From the NCBI GenBank assembly GCA_021323315.1, contig JAJTCQ010000017.1, positions 1 to 48,560 of the forward strand: a DNA stretch of 48,560 nucleotides, given 5' to 3'. Origin of the DNA: Gaiellaceae bacterium (GTDB lineage: Bacteria; Actinomycetota; Thermoleophilia; Gaiellales; Gaiellaceae). The notes under the pieces are model-generated. The model searched no databases and had not been told where the DNA came from. It saw only the letters and a program-made list of their open reading frames with translations. Within the stretch, counting starts at the first letter, position 1, and each line of letters begins with the position of its first letter. Positions 26,189-37,958 of this stretch are shown piece after piece. A program made the position numbers and the translations under genes.

Positions 26189-26197
26189 CTCGCGGTC

Positions 26198-26566
26198 GTG
26201 GTCAGGGGTACACGCAGGTGGGCCGCTGCGGTCGTCGCGGTCCTCGCAGGAACGCTGGTCGTCGCGGGAAGCTCGGCCCTCGGTCAGCCGCAGGCCCAGC
26301 AGGCGTATCGGCTCAAGGTCGACGCCGTCGCATACCACCTTCCCGGCAAGACCGCGCTCGGAGTTGCGGTGCGCAGGGGCGTCGTCGCGGTCGACCCGAG
26401 GCTGATCCCCCTCGGGACGAAGATGCACGTGCCGGGGTACGGAGCGTCCCTCGCTGCAGATGTCGGCCATGCAATCAAGGGGCGCATCATCGACCTCTGG
26501 TTTCCCAGCACGGAGATGGCGCGCGCCTGGGGCCGGCGTACCGTCACGATCACCGTCTACCGCTAG
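26198..26566 (+). CDS. secreted 3D-domain protein
   Basis: Protein of 122 residues with an N-terminal signal peptide (about 8-30) and a 3D domain: AVDPRLIPLGTKMHVPGYG, ADVGHAIKGRIIDLWF, and a final WGRRTVTITVYR. The three aspartates that name the domain are visible (VDPRLI, AADVGHAIKG, IIDLWF). Such domains occur in lytic transglycosylase-like cell-wall enzymes (MltA-like/Rpf-associated); here the domain stands alone. Next to the NlpC/P60 and PBP4-like genes, it is probably a cell-wall remodelling enzyme. Confidence 0.88.
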   Translation: MVRGTRRWAAAVVAVLAGTLVVAGSSALGQPQAQQAYRLKVDAVAYHLPGKTALGVAVRRGVVAVDPRLIPLGTKMHVPGYGASLAADVGHAIKGRIIDLWFPSTEMARAWGRRTVTITVYR

Positions 26567-26756
26567 ACGGCTGGTAGGACGAGATTCGCCGCCTCCGGGG
26601 CGCGAGCTGGCCGCTGCGTCGAGAAGCCCACGCACGGTCTGAGCGCGTGAAACGTCCCTCTGTCCGTGCGGTAGCCGCCCGGACGCGCCAGATCGCGCAC
26701 CCGACGCGCGAGTTCGTGCCTTCGACCGTCTACTCCCAGCCGTCAGCGTCCTCCGG

Positions 26757-26762
26757 TACACA
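26757..26762 (+). promoter_or_regulatory. possible -10 (dacB)
   Basis: TACACA ends 8 nt before the GTG at 26771. Weaker than the other hexamers because the last base is not T. Confidence 0.35.
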
Positions 26763-26770
26763 GTCGTGTC

Positions 26771-27979
26771 GTGAGACGTCGTCCCGCACTCGTGGCCGCG
26801 CTCGTGCTCGCAATGACCGCCTCGGCCACGACGGCGACCTCCGGCACGGCCCAGCGCGACCTCGAAGCGACACTCGGCCAGGCACTGCGAGCGCCGGGTA
26901 TCGACCGGGGAAACACTGCCGCGATCGCGGTCGACCTCCGAACCGGCCAGACGGTCTTCTCGTGGAACGCGCAACGCTCGCTCCTGCCGGCGTCGGCGGA
27001 AAAGCTCCCGGTCTCTTTCGCGGCACTGCACGTGCTCGGCCCGCGCTTTCGCTTCCGCACGGAGCTCGTGGGAGCCGGCACGCGGGTCGGCGACACATGG
27101 AGCGGCAACCTCTGGCTCGTCGGCTACGGCGACCCGACGCTGACACGCGCCGACCTCGACCGGCTCGCGCGCCGGTTCGCGGCGACGGGGATCCGCCGCG
27201 TCGCGGGTCGGGTGCTCGGCGACGACACCCACTTCGACGCGCGACGTGATGCCGTCGGCTGGAAGCCGCACTACGTCGGGGTCGAATCGCGGCCGCTGTC
27301 AGCCCTCACCGTCGCCGGCGTCCACCTGACGGGCGTCAACGGCTCCGCCATCGCGGCCGCTCGCGCGTACGTCGGCGCGCTCGCGCGACGGGGAATCACC
27401 GTCACCGGCCGCGCCGGCACCGGACGCGCGCCGCTCGACGCGATTCCGATCGCGTTCGACCTCTCGGAGCGACTTGCGAACGTCTTGAAGCGTGTGAACG
27501 GCGAGAGCGACAACTTCGCCGCGGAGATGCTCTTGAAGGAGCTGGGAGCGACCGTCGCGCAGCGCGGGTCGACCGCGGCGGGCGCGCGCGTCGTTCGCGG
27601 AGAGCTCGCTGCGGCGGGCGTGCCGCTCACCGGCGTGCGCATCGCAGACGGCTCCGGGCTCTCGCGCTTCGACCGGCTCACTGTGGGCGCACTCGCCGCA
27701 ATCCTCCATGCCGGCGCGACTGAACCAAGAGTCCGGGGCCCGTTCGTGACGTCGCTCGCGGTCGCCGGCATCTCCGGCACCCTGGAGCGCCGCCTCGAGC
27801 TGCTCCCGACCCGCGGGCGCGTGCTCGCCAAGACGGGCACGACGTTACGCGCGTCCGCGCTCGCCGGCCTCGTGAGACGCCGCTACGTCTTCGCGATCCT
27901 GCAGAACGGAAGCCCGGTGCCGTACTGGACGGCGCGCGCGGCGCAGGACCGCTTCGTCATCGCGCTCGCGCGTTCCTGA
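26771..27979 (+). CDS. dacB: D-alanyl-D-alanine carboxypeptidase/endopeptidase (PBP4, S13)
   Basis: Penicillin-binding protein of 402 residues, peptidase family S13, with a signal peptide (about 5-27). Active-site motifs are SAEK (75-78), SDN (around 246) and KTGT (around 354). It trims or opens peptide cross-links in peptidoglycan. GTG start. About 200 bp with no gene separate it from the 3D-domain gene. It ends just before repeat copy B and converges with ligA. Confidence 0.93.
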   Translation: MRRRPALVAALVLAMTASATTATSGTAQRDLEATLGQALRAPGIDRGNTAAIAVDLRTGQTVFSWNAQRSLLPASAEKLPVSFAALHVLGPRFRFRTELVGAGTRVGDTWSGNLWLVGYGDPTLTRADLDRLARRFAATGIRRVAGRVLGDDTHFDARRDAVGWKPHYVGVESRPLSALTVAGVHLTGVNGSAIAAARAYVGALARRGITVTGRAGTGRAPLDAIPIAFDLSERLANVLKRVNGESDNFAAEMLLKELGATVAQRGSTAAGARVVRGELAAAGVPLTGVRIADGSGLSRFDRLTVGALAAILHAGATEPRVRGPFVTSLAVAGISGTLERRLELLPTRGRVLAKTGTTLRASALAGLVRRRYVFAILQNGSPVPYWTARAAQDRFVIALARS

Positions 27980-27982
27980 TGC

Positions 27983-28057
27983 GCAAGACCGGAGACTCGC
28001 CAGCGCGAGATCTCAGGTCGCGCGAACATCCCTGAAGGCGGCTGCTTCGCAGCCGCG
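27983..28057 (+). repeat. interspersed hairpin element, copy B
   Basis: Hairpin 27992-28000/28005-28014 (9 pairs, one bulged A, 4-nt loop), then GCGCGAACATCCCTGAAGGCG-type core, and a second hairpin CGGCTGC-TTC-GCAGCCG (28039-28055). It occupies the gap between the convergent dacB and ligA stops. Compared with copies A and C the first stem has different bases but the same pairing. Confidence 0.7.
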
Positions 28058-28070
28058 TCGCTTCGAGCCA

Positions 28071-30711
<2,641 letters not shown>

Positions 30712-30731
30712 CCCTCGATGCTAGTCAGCGC

Positions 30732-31457
30732 TCAGTACTCCGCTCGCTCGAGATAGAGGCCCCACGGCGGCGCAGTCAAACCGCCCTCGGAGCGCGGTCG
30801 CCCGTCGAGGAGGTCCGCGATCCGTTCGGGCGCTGCCGAGCCGGCTTCGAGCATCGTCCCCACGAGCGTCCTCACCATGTGGCGCAGGAAGCTGTCCGCG
30901 GTGATCGTGAAGTCGAGCCGGTCGCCGTCCTGCTCCCAGCGCACCGCGATGACGTTCCTCACGAAGACGTCGTGCTGCGTCTCGGTCGGCGTGAAGGCGC
31001 GGAAATCGTGATCGCCGGGGAGAAGCGCCGCCGCCTCGTCGAGCGCCTCGACATCGACCGGCCGCGGCCACCAGAACACGCGCCGTGCATCGAGGGCGGG
31101 GCGGCGAGCGCCGACTTGCACGCGGTAGCGATACGAACGCGATCGTGCCGAGAAGCGGGCATGGAAGCTTGCGGGCGCCTCCTCGGCGTCGAGGACCGAG
31201 ACATCCTCGGGAAGCGCGGCAGCGAGCGCCTCCGGGGCACGCGAGGGCGGCGCGCCGCCCTCGACGGTGACGCTCGCAACCTGTCCGGTCGCATGCACGC
31301 CGGCATCGGTGCGTCCGGCGACGGCGAGCCCGTCCCAGTGCGGGTAGACGGCGTCGAGCGCCAACCGCAGGGCCTCCTCGACGGTACGCAGCCCCGGCTG
31401 TCGCGCCCAGCCGTGGAAGCCCGTCCCGTCGTATTCGATGGTCAGCTTGAGGACCAC
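30732..31457 (-). CDS. truA: tRNA pseudouridine(38-40) synthase TruA
   Basis: Enzyme of 241 residues that modifies U38-U40 in tRNA anticodon arms. Catalytic Asp51 in AVAGRTDAGVHATGQV; the second region SFHARFSARSRSYRYR and the C-terminal FLRHMVRTLVGTM are typical. GTG start at 31457. In many actinobacteria truA follows rplQ directly; here P450, TolB-like, Kelch and NfeD genes separate them. Its start is 22 bp from the divergent P450 start. Confidence 0.94.
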   Translation of the reverse strand: MVLKLTIEYDGTGFHGWARQPGLRTVEEALRLALDAVYPHWDGLAVAGRTDAGVHATGQVASVTVEGGAPPSRAPEALAAALPEDVSVLDAEEAPASFHARFSARSRSYRYRVQVGARRPALDARRVFWWPRPVDVEALDEAAALLPGDHDFRAFTPTETQHDVFVRNVIAVRWEQDGDRLDFTITADSFLRHMVRTLVGTMLEAGSAAPERIADLLDGRPRSEGGLTAPPWGLYLERAEY

Positions 31458-31479
31458 GACGTGACATCATGGCGCGGGC

Positions 31480-32712
31480 GTGTCGACGACCCAGCGCTAC
31501 GACCTCTACAGCGCCGAGTTCCGGGCGAGGACGCACGAGACGTACTCGCGCATGCGCGACGAGAGCCCCGTCCATCTCCAGCCCGGGCTGAACGGCGAGA
31601 CGCCGATCTGGTTCGTCACGCGCTACGACGACGTCGTCACGGTGTTGACCGACGACGAACGCTTCGTCGTCGACGCGAAGCTTGCGCTGACGCAGGACGA
31701 GCTCCGTGCGCTGGACGCGGCGAGCCCGCTCCCCAACGACGACCGCATCAACACGAACCTTCTTACGATGGACGGGGAGGACCATCGTCGCGTCCGGCAG
31801 CTGGTGGCAAAGGCGTTCACACCTCGCATGGTCGAGCGCCTGCGACCGCGGATCCAGGAGATCGCCGACGAACTGGTCGATCGCGTGGCTGCCGAGGGCC
31901 GGATGGAGCTGGTGGACGACTTCGCGTTCCCGCTTCCGATCACCGTGATCGCCGAACTGCTCGGCATACCGATCGAGGATCGAGATCGCTTCCGCGTGTG
32001 GTCGAACAGCTTCCTGCTCCCGCCTATGACGGACGAGCTGCGCGAGCGGTTCCTTCGGCATACCGACGAGTTCGTCGCGTACCTCGACGTGCTCTTCGCG
32101 GAGCGGCGCGGCGAGCCGTCCGACGACCTCGTGAGCGCGCTCGTGCAGGCCGAGGAGCATGGCGATCGCCTGGGGGAGAACGAGCTGTACAGCATGGCCG
32201 TGCTCCTCATCGTCGCGGGACACGAGACGACGGTCAGCCTCATCACGAACGCAGTGCTCGCGCTCCTCGGCCATCCGGCCGAGCTCGAACGCCTGCAGGC
32301 CGATGCCTCCCTCCTGCCGACTGCAGTCGAGGAGCTCCTGCGCTACGACAGCCCGGTCGAGCGGACGATCACGCGCTGGGTCACGCAGGACACGCAGCTC
32401 GGCGGCGAGTCGATCGCGCGTGGCGACCTCGTCATCGCCGTGGTCGGCTCGGCCAACCGCGACGATGCGCAGTTCCCGGATGCGGACGTCCTCGATCTCG
32501 GTCGTGCTCCGAACAGGCACGTCGGCTTCGGACGCGGGCCGCATTTCTGCCTGGGCGCTCCGCTCGCGCGCCTGGAGACGGAGATCGCGCTCGGGACGCT
32601 GCTCCGACGGCTGCCGAACCTCAGGCTCGCCATCGCCGAGGGCGACCTGTACTGGCGTCCGATCCCGCTCTTCCGCAGCCTCGCGTCGCTGCCGGTCGCC
32701 TGGGACGCCTGA
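31480..32712 (+). CDS. cytochrome P450
   Basis: Heme monooxygenase of 410 residues. I-helix motif AGHETT (about 246-251), K-helix ExxR in EELLRYDSP, and the heme-binding loop FGRGPHFCLG with Cys357 as the iron ligand. Soluble bacterial P450s need ferredoxin and reductase partners, none of which is seen here. Substrate unknown. GTG start; divergent from truA. Not in an obvious biosynthetic cluster. Confidence 0.94.
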   Translation: MSTTQRYDLYSAEFRARTHETYSRMRDESPVHLQPGLNGETPIWFVTRYDDVVTVLTDDERFVVDAKLALTQDELRALDAASPLPNDDRINTNLLTMDGEDHRRVRQLVAKAFTPRMVERLRPRIQEIADELVDRVAAEGRMELVDDFAFPLPITVIAELLGIPIEDRDRFRVWSNSFLLPPMTDELRERFLRHTDEFVAYLDVLFAERRGEPSDDLVSALVQAEEHGDRLGENELYSMAVLLIVAGHETTVSLITNAVLALLGHPAELERLQADASLLPTAVEELLRYDSPVERTITRWVTQDTQLGGESIARGDLVIAVVGSANRDDAQFPDADVLDLGRAPNRHVGFGRGPHFCLGAPLARLETEIALGTLLRRLPNLRLAIAEGDLYWRPIPLFRSLASLPVAWDA

Positions 32713-32744
32713 GCGCCGCGGAACCCGTCGCTCCCGCGCGGTGT

Positions 32745-33641
32745 ATGCCGATCGTGCGGGTCCCACTCGCCTGCAGCCTCGCGCTCTGCCTCGTCCTCAC
32801 CTCCGCGGCCCACGACGGCACGGCGAAGGAGAATCACCTCGTGCTGGCTTACGCCAGCGACGGCGCAGGCAGCCTCGACGTCTTCGTCACCCGTGTCGGT
32901 GACGCGCCGCCCCGGCGCCTTACGGGCTCGCGGCAGGACGACTTTTCTCCGAGCTGGTCTCCGGACGGGGACCGGATCGCCTACCGCGTCAACCCGCGAC
33001 ACGCGCACGCCGGCGAGATCTGGGTGATGCGTGCCGACGGGACGGGCAAGCGCAATCTCACGCACACACCCCGCAACGCCGAGTGGTCGCCCGCGTTCTC
33101 GCCCGACGGCGCGCGGATCGCCTACTACTCGGACGCCCGCGGCGGCGGCGACGTCTGGATCATGCGCTCGGACGGCACCGCTCGCCGAAACGTGACCCGG
33201 AACGGCGCGCTCAACGAATACCCGACGTGGTCGCCCGACGGACGGAACCTCGCCTTCAACTCCCACCGCGACGGCCAGTTCGAGGTCTATCGCTCCACGG
33301 CGGGCGGAGCGCGCCAGCGCAACCTGACTCGCCACCCCGGAAAGGATCAATGGCCGGCGTGGTCGCCCGACGGCCGGCACATCGCCTTCATGTCCGACCG
33401 CGACGGCAGCGAGGACGTCCTCGCCATGCGCGCCGACGGATCCGGGGTGCGGAACTTGACCGAGACGCCGACGCTCGACGAGTCCCATCCGACGTGGATG
33501 CCCGACGGTCGCCTCTCGTTCACGCGCCACGGCGACACCGGGCCGATGGAGCTCTGGGCGGTCGAGCTCGAGGGCACCGGCGCGTGGCACCTCGACACGC
33601 CTGCCGAGCCTGTGTTCGTCTTCGCCTGGAAGCCGCGCTAG
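32745..33641 (+). CDS. secreted TolB-like beta-propeller protein
   Basis: Protein of 298 residues. Signal peptide (about 3-22), then at least five PD40-type repeats of the form WSPDG.RIA....G..D.WVMRADG (for example SPSWSPDGDRIAYR, SPAFSPDGARIAYYSD and PTWSPDGRNLAFNS). It is expected to fold as a TolB-like beta-propeller and bind a ligand or partner at the cell surface. ATG at 32745, 32 bp after the P450 stop. Its stop shares CTAG (33638-33641) with the convergent Kelch gene. Confidence 0.88.
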   Translation: MPIVRVPLACSLALCLVLTSAAHDGTAKENHLVLAYASDGAGSLDVFVTRVGDAPPRRLTGSRQDDFSPSWSPDGDRIAYRVNPRHAHAGEIWVMRADGTGKRNLTHTPRNAEWSPAFSPDGARIAYYSDARGGGDVWIMRSDGTARRNVTRNGALNEYPTWSPDGRNLAFNSHRDGQFEVYRSTAGGARQRNLTRHPGKDQWPAWSPDGRHIAFMSDRDGSEDVLAMRADGSGVRNLTETPTLDESHPTWMPDGRLSFTRHGDTGPMELWAVELEGTGAWHLDTPAEPVFVFAWKPR

Positions 33642-34564
33642 CCGGCTATCTCGATCGATTCGTTGGCCGAGCTCACCGTGAGGCCCGGCTCCGGGCCGCC
33701 GCCGATGACGTACGCGCGGCTGCCGAGCGCGGCAACGCCCACACCGTGCCTCGGCGTCGGAAGATCGGCGAGCCCGACCCATCGCTTCTCGGCAACGCGA
33801 TAGGCAAGCACCTCCCTGATCGTGCCGTCGGGCTCCTCGCCGCCCGCCGATACGACCTGGCCGCGGAGCGCTGCAGCCCCGGTCCCGCCGCGTGCGTCCG
33901 GGATCGGCTGGAGCCGCTGCCAGCGTGCCTGGCCGGGGCGCCAGGACTCGAAGTGCAGCAGGTTCGTGTCGAGGCCAGCCGTGCGCCCGGCGATGGCGTA
34001 GACGGTTCCGGCCAAGGACGTCACGCCGAGGTGCTCGCGCGGAGTGGGGCCCGGCGCGCGCGACCAGCGCCGCGTTCGGAGGTCGTAGACGAGCGCGTTC
34101 CGTGCCAGGCGCCGGCCCTCGCCGATCCCACCCGCGACGACGATCCGCCGGCCCGAGACGCCGGCACCGGCAGCCGCACGCGGGTACGGCATCCGCGGGA
34201 GCGCGCGCCAGGCGCCCCTCTCGAGCACGAACGCCGTCCGCAACGTCGCACCCGTGCCGCTGTAGCCACCCAGAACGTACGCCTTTCCTCCCACGCCCAC
34301 CGCCATCGCATGGTGGCGGCCCGACGGAAGATCGGGGAGACGTCGCCAGGTGTCACGCGCGGGGGAGTACGCGTCGGCGCGCTGTGACGCCTCACCGTCG
34401 ATCGTGAAGCCCCCGACCACGACGATCTCGTTCCCCACCGCCGCCGCCGCGACCTCGGTGCGAGGAAGCGGCATCGGCGCTCGCGCGTCCCACTGAAGTG
34501 GAGCCGCACCGGCAGCGCCCGCGACGATGGCCACCACGAGGAGGGCTGCAGGCCAGCGCCACAT
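33638..34564 (-). CDS. secreted Kelch-like beta-propeller protein
   Basis: Protein of 308 residues: signal peptide (about 3-21), then five or six Kelch-type repeats, seen as GG-containing blocks such as IVVVGGFTIDGE, AYVLGGYSGTG, IVVAGGIGEG and YVIGGGPEPG with a regular W-R-P spacing. Probably a six-bladed propeller that binds a ligand or partner; no enzyme motif visible. ATG at 34564 lies 1 bp after the NfeD stop, so the two are co-transcribed. Faces the TolB-like gene across a shared CTAG. Confidence 0.86.
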   Translation of the reverse strand: MWRWPAALLVVAIVAGAAGAAPLQWDARAPMPLPRTEVAAAAVGNEIVVVGGFTIDGEASQRADAYSPARDTWRRLPDLPSGRHHAMAVGVGGKAYVLGGYSGTGATLRTAFVLERGAWRALPRMPYPRAAAGAGVSGRRIVVAGGIGEGRRLARNALVYDLRTRRWSRAPGPTPREHLGVTSLAGTVYAIAGRTAGLDTNLLHFESWRPGQARWQRLQPIPDARGGTGAAALRGQVVSAGGEEPDGTIREVLAYRVAEKRWVGLADLPTPRHGVGVAALGSRAYVIGGGPEPGLTVSSANESIEIAG

Positions 34565-34565
34565 G

Positions 34566-34886
34566 TCAGGCGGGCTCCACCTCGAGCACGAGCCCGTCGA
34601 TCCGGCGTACGACGACGGCATCGCCCGGATCGCAGCCGCCCTTGCAGCGCGCCTTCCAGATCTCACCGCTGACCCGCACCTGGCCTTCGGGCCAGAGCGC
34701 GTCGATCGCGACCCCGCGCTTCCCGACGAGCGCGTCGACGCCCACCGAAGCCTGGCGCCGCTTCGAGTACCAGATGAACACGGACGCCTCGACGAGCTCG
34801 AGCGCCGCACCGACCGCCACGGCGACGAGCCCCCACGGCGAGGGGAGCACGAAGATCGCGAGCAAGAGTGCGATCAGCAGAAGCAC
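34566..34886 (-). CDS. NfeD-like membrane protein
   Basis: Protein of 106 residues with two hydrophobic helices (about 2-16 and 18-38) and a C-terminal OB-fold region (ALVGKRGVAIDALWPEGQVRV, VVVRRIDGLVLEVEP) like NfeD. Such proteins associate with stomatins and affect membrane organisation; only the short form without a protease domain is present. GTG start; TACCCT 7 nt upstream suggests its own leaderless promoter rather than read-through from rplQ. Confidence 0.8.
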   Translation of the reverse strand: MLLLIALLLAIFVLPSPWGLVAVAVGAALELVEASVFIWYSKRRQASVGVDALVGKRGVAIDALWPEGQVRVSGEIWKARCKGGCDPGDAVVVRRIDGLVLEVEPA

Positions 34887-34893
34887 GTCGTTG

Positions 34894-34899
34894 AGGGTA
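34894..34899 (-). promoter_or_regulatory. -10 of a leaderless promoter (NfeD gene)
   Basis: TACCCT on the - strand ends 7 nt before the GTG at 34886. Confidence 0.5.
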
Positions 34900-34918
34900 C
34901 CGCCGCTTCAGGAGTCGG

Positions 34919-34946
34919 GCCGCGGGCGGGAAACCTCGGCCGCGGC
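34919..34946 (-). terminator. possible terminator after rplQ
   Basis: GCCGCGG (34919-34925) and CCGCGGC (34940-34946) form a 7-bp stem 17 nt after the rplQ stop. It may end the ribosomal supercluster transcript; there is no U tract, so confidence is limited. Confidence 0.4.
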
Positions 34947-34962
34947 GCGGTTGTCCAGTAGG

Positions 34963-35391
34963 TCAGGCTTCGGCGGCTGCGGGCTCTTCTTCGGCCGCCT
35001 CCGCGCGCCGAAGCGCGAACGGAGAGGCCACGGGCTCGTAGTCGACGAGTTCCAGGTAGACCATCTCGGCGGCGTCGCCCTGGCGGGGGCCGATCCGCAC
35101 GATGCGCGTATAGCCGCCCGGCCGGTCGGTGAACCGCGCGGCGACGTCGGCGAAGAGCCTGTGCACGACGTCGTTCGAGCGAAGCGCGGCGAGCGCCTGG
35201 CGACGGGCATGGAGATCGCCGCGCTTGCCCAGCGTGATCATCTTCTCGACGAACGGCTTGACCGCCTTCGCCTTCGCCTCGGTCGTCTCGATCCGGCCGT
35301 GCTGGATCAGGGCGCCCGCGAGATTCGAGTAGAGCGCCTTGCGGTGGGCGGAGTCCCGCCCGAGCTTCTTGCCGGATCGCTGGTGTCTCAT
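34963..35391 (-). CDS. rplQ: 50S ribosomal protein L17
   Basis: L17 of 142 residues, starting [20 protein letters not shown]. The conserved [20 protein letters not shown] stretch is present. The C-terminal end [16 protein letters not shown] is an acidic, Ala-rich extension. It follows rpoA by 35 bp and is the last gene of the alpha operon. Confidence 0.97.
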   Translation of the reverse strand: MRHQRSGKKLGRDSAHRKALYSNLAGALIQHGRIETTEAKAKAVKPFVEKMITLGKRGDLHARRQALAALRSNDVVHRLFADVAARFTDRPGGYTRIVRIGPRQGDAAEMVYLELVDYEPVASPFALRRAEAAEEEPAAAEA

Positions 35392-35407
35392 GGCTGCGTG
35401 GAAATGC

Positions 35408-35427
35408 GGGCGAGCCGAGCCTCGCCC
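35408..35427 (-). other. hairpin between rpoA and rplQ
   Basis: GGGCGAG (35408-35414) and CTCGCCC (35421-35427) can form a 7-bp stem with a 6-nt loop at the end of rpoA. It may be an mRNA processing or stability site; no U tract follows. Confidence 0.35.
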
Positions 35428-36398
35428 TAGGAGATCTCCTCGCCCTTGAGCGTGAGACCGTGGGCGCCGAGTGCGGAGCGAACCTCCTCGATCGACTTAC
35501 GACCGAAGTTGGGGATCGCGACCAGCTCGTTCTCTGACTTCGACGTGAGGTCGCCGATCGTCTCGATACCGACCCGCTTGAGGCAGTTGTAGGAGCGGAC
35601 GCCGAGCTCGAGCTCCTCGATCGGGAAGTTCTCCATCCCGTGCATGACGGGCGCCTCGGCGACGGCCTCCGGAGCCGCCTCGCCGAAGCCCTCGATCGCG
35701 TCCGGGTCGGTGAAGATGAGGAGCTGGCTGATCAGGATGTCGGCCGCCTGCTTGATCGCGTCACGCGGGTCGAGCGAGCCGTCCGTGGTGACGTCGAGGA
35801 CGAGCTTGTCGTAGTCCGTGCGCTGACCGACGCGCGCCGCCTCGACCTCGTACGCGACGCGGCGCACGGGCGAGAAGATCGAGTCGATCGGGATGACGCC
35901 GATCGTCGTCTCCGGGCCGCGGTTCAGCTCGGCCGGGACGTAGCCGCGTCCGCGGCCGACCGTGAGCGTCATCTCGAGCTTGCCCTTGTCGGAGACGTGA
36001 GCGATCTCGAGCTCCGGGTTGAGGATCTCGAGGTCGGCAGGCGCCTCGATGTCACCCGCAGTGACGACCCCCGGACCCTTCTTGGCGATGTAGACCTCGA
36101 TCTCCGGCGACGCCCCATGGAGGAGGACGATGAGGTTCTTGAGGTTGAGGATGATGTCCGTCACGTCCTCGCGAACGCCCGGGAGCGTCGTGAACTCGTG
36201 CGCGACGCCCTCGATCTTGACCGCGGTGACCGCGGCGCCCTCGAGCGACGACAGCAGCACACGACGGAGCGAGTTCCCGAACGTGTGACCGAAGCCGCGG
36301 TCGAGCGGCTCGATCGCGAACACGCCACGGTGGTCGTCGGCGTCCTCGTGGACGATCTTCGGAATCTGGAAGTCCATCAAGCTGGTTCGAACTGCCAC
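35427..36398 (-). CDS. rpoA: RNA polymerase subunit alpha
   Basis: Alpha subunit of 323 residues. N-terminal dimerisation domain including [19 protein letters not shown], a middle insert, linker (about 230-250), and C-terminal domain with [19 protein letters not shown] and [13 protein letters not shown] for upstream-element and activator contacts. GTG at 36398 chosen because AGGAAAGG precedes it at proper distance; ATG seven codons later (MDFQIPK) is an alternative. Sits between rpsD and rplQ as usual. Confidence 0.96.
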   Translation of the reverse strand: MAVRTSLMDFQIPKIVHEDADDHRGVFAIEPLDRGFGHTFGNSLRRVLLSSLEGAAVTAVKIEGVAHEFTTLPGVREDVTDIILNLKNLIVLLHGASPEIEVYIAKKGPGVVTAGDIEAPADLEILNPELEIAHVSDKGKLEMTLTVGRGRGYVPAELNRGPETTIGVIPIDSIFSPVRRVAYEVEAARVGQRTDYDKLVLDVTTDGSLDPRDAIKQAADILISQLLIFTDPDAIEGFGEAAPEAVAEAPVMHGMENFPIEELELGVRSYNCLKRVGIETIGDLTSKSENELVAIPNFGRKSIEEVRSALGAHGLTLKGEEIS

Positions 36399-36433
36399 GT
36401 GAGTCCTTTCCTTTCGGTGATGCGAGAGCTGGG

Positions 36434-37054
36434 TTACTTCGAGTAGAGCTCGACGATGAGGGATTCCTGCACGGGCGCGTCGATCTCGTCGCGCTCGGGC
36501 CACTTGAGCACCGTCCCGGAGAGCCCCTCGTGATCGGCCTGGAGCCACGGGGCCACGGACGCCGTGAGGTCGGTCGCCTCGCGCACGAGCTGCTCGACGG
36601 GGCTGCCCTGACGGAGGGCGATCACGTCGCCGGGACGCACGCCGTAGCTCGGAATGTTGACCCGGCGGCCGTTGACCTGGAAGTGGCCGTGCCGGACGAC
36701 CTGCCGCGCCTGGGCGCGTGACCCCGCGAAACCGAGCCGGTAGACGACGTTGTCGAGGCGCGTCTCGAGCATCCGGAGCAGATTCTCGCCCGGCGCGCCG
36801 AGACCGCGCGACGCCTTCTCGTACGTGGAGCGGAACTGCTTCTCGAGGAGCCCGTAGTAGCGGCGGGCCTTCTGCTTCTCGCGCAGCTGCAGGAGGTACT
36901 GGCTCTGCTTGATGCGCCCGCGCCCGTGCTCACCCGGTGGATAGCTGCGCCGCTCGACGGCGCACTTCTCGGTGAGGCAGCGCTCGCCCTTCAGGAAGAG
37001 CTTCACGCCTTCACGGCGGCAGATGCGGCACTTGGGTCCGAGATCGCGAGCCAT
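36434..37054 (-). CDS. rpsD: 30S ribosomal protein S4
   Basis: S4 of 206 residues, the zinc-binding type: C9, C12, C26 and C31 form a zinc site. S4 domain [18 protein letters not shown] is clear. It nucleates 16S rRNA folding. The ATG overlaps the rpsK stop by one base (TGATG). Confidence 0.97.
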   Translation of the reverse strand: MARDLGPKCRICRREGVKLFLKGERCLTEKCAVERRSYPPGEHGRGRIKQSQYLLQLREKQKARRYYGLLEKQFRSTYEKASRGLGAPGENLLRMLETRLDNVVYRLGFAGSRAQARQVVRHGHFQVNGRRVNIPSYGVRPGDVIALRQGSPVEQLVREATDLTASVAPWLQADHEGLSGTVLKWPERDEIDAPVQESLIVELYSK

Positions 37055-37458
37055 CAGACTCTCCTGCGCTTCCGTTGACGTACGCCGTTGTGGGCCTGCG
37101 GGGTGACGTCCTTCACGCCGAGGATCTCGAGGCCGGCGGCCTGCAGCGAGCGGATCGCCGTCTCCCGTCCCGACCCCGGGCCCTTGACGAAGACCTCGAC
37201 CTTCTGGAGGCCGTGCTCCATGCCCTTCCGTGCGGCGTTGTCGGCCGTCACCTGCGCGGCGAACGGCGTCGACTTGCGCGAGCCTTTGAAGCCGGCCGAG
37301 CCGGCGGACTCCCAGACGATGACGTTGCCCTCCGAATCGGTGAGCGTGACGATCGTGTTGTTGAACGACGTCTTGATGTGCGCCTGTCCGATGGCGATGT
37401 TCTTCCGGACCTTGCGCCGCGTCCGGCCGCGGGCCGCGGATCTGCGGGGAGGCGCCAT
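37054..37458 (-). CDS. rpsK: 30S ribosomal protein S11
   Basis: S11 of 134 residues. Basic N-terminus, [39 protein letters not shown] and C-terminal [10 protein letters not shown] are typical. Platform protein of the small subunit. Three bases separate it from rpsM. Confidence 0.97.
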   Translation of the reverse strand: MAPPRRSAARGRTRRKVRKNIAIGQAHIKTSFNNTIVTLTDSEGNVIVWESAGSAGFKGSRKSTPFAAQVTADNAARKGMEHGLQKVEVFVKGPGSGRETAIRSLQAAGLEILGVKDVTPQAHNGVRQRKRRRV

Positions 37459-37461
37459 GGA

Positions 37462-37836
37462 TTACTTCGCCTTCTTGCCGCGACCGACGGTCTTCTTCGG
37501 GCCCTTGCGCGTGCGGGCGTTCGTCTTCGTGCGCTGACCACGCACCGGGAGACCGCGGCGGTGGCGGATTCCGCGGTACGCACCGATCTCCGTCAGGCGC
37601 TTGACCGCCTGGCCGCGATCGCGCCGCAGGTCTCCCTCCACCTCGAGCTCGGTGTCGATGTAGTTGCGAAGCTTCGTGACCTCGTCGTCCGTGAGGTCGC
37701 GCACCTTCTCGTTCGGGTCGAGCTCGAGCGTCGTGCAGATCGTCTGCGCGGTCGACTGGCCGATCCCGTAGATGTAGGTCAGGCCGATCTCGAGCCGCTT
37801 CTGTGTCGGAAGGTTGACGCCGGCGATGCGTGCCAC
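37462..37836 (-). CDS. rpsM: 30S ribosomal protein S13
   Basis: S13 of 124 residues. [20 protein letters not shown], the helix-two-turns-helix and the C-terminal [20 protein letters not shown] tail are present. Part of the small-subunit head and contacts L5. It lies 4 bp after rpmJ. Confidence 0.97.
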   Translation of the reverse strand: MARIAGVNLPTQKRLEIGLTYIYGIGQSTAQTICTTLELDPNEKVRDLTDDEVTKLRNYIDTELEVEGDLRRDRGQAVKRLTEIGAYRGIRHRRGLPVRGQRTKTNARTRKGPKKTVGRGKKAK

Positions 37837-37840
37837 GTGG

Positions 37841-37954
37841 TTAGCCCTGCCTTTGCTTGTGACGGGGGTTGGAGCAGATGACGATCGTGCGCCCGTGCCG
37901 CTTGATCACGCGGCAGCGCTCGCACATTGGCTTGACGGATGGGCGGACTTTCAT
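37841..37954 (-). CDS. rpmJ: 50S ribosomal protein L36
   Basis: L36 of 37 residues starting [20 protein letters not shown]. Zinc ligands C11, C14, C27 and H32 are present. Placed between infA and rpsM as in most bacteria, with 4-bp gaps on both sides. Confidence 0.96.
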   Translation of the reverse strand: MKVRPSVKPMCERCRVIKRHGRTIVICSNPRHKQRQG

Positions 37955-37958
37955 CTGG

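Noticed and set aside
26080-26197. Cyclic-di-AMP (ydaO-type) riboswitch before the NlpC/P60 or 3D-domain gene
   Set aside because: Wall-hydrolase genes often carry one, but I see none of the conserved riboswitch sequence, and both genes appear leaderless.
26567-26770. A gene or RNA in the gap before dacB
   Set aside because: The only frames are Arg/Pro-rich and overlap dacB in another frame; no stable hairpin or conserved motif was recognised.
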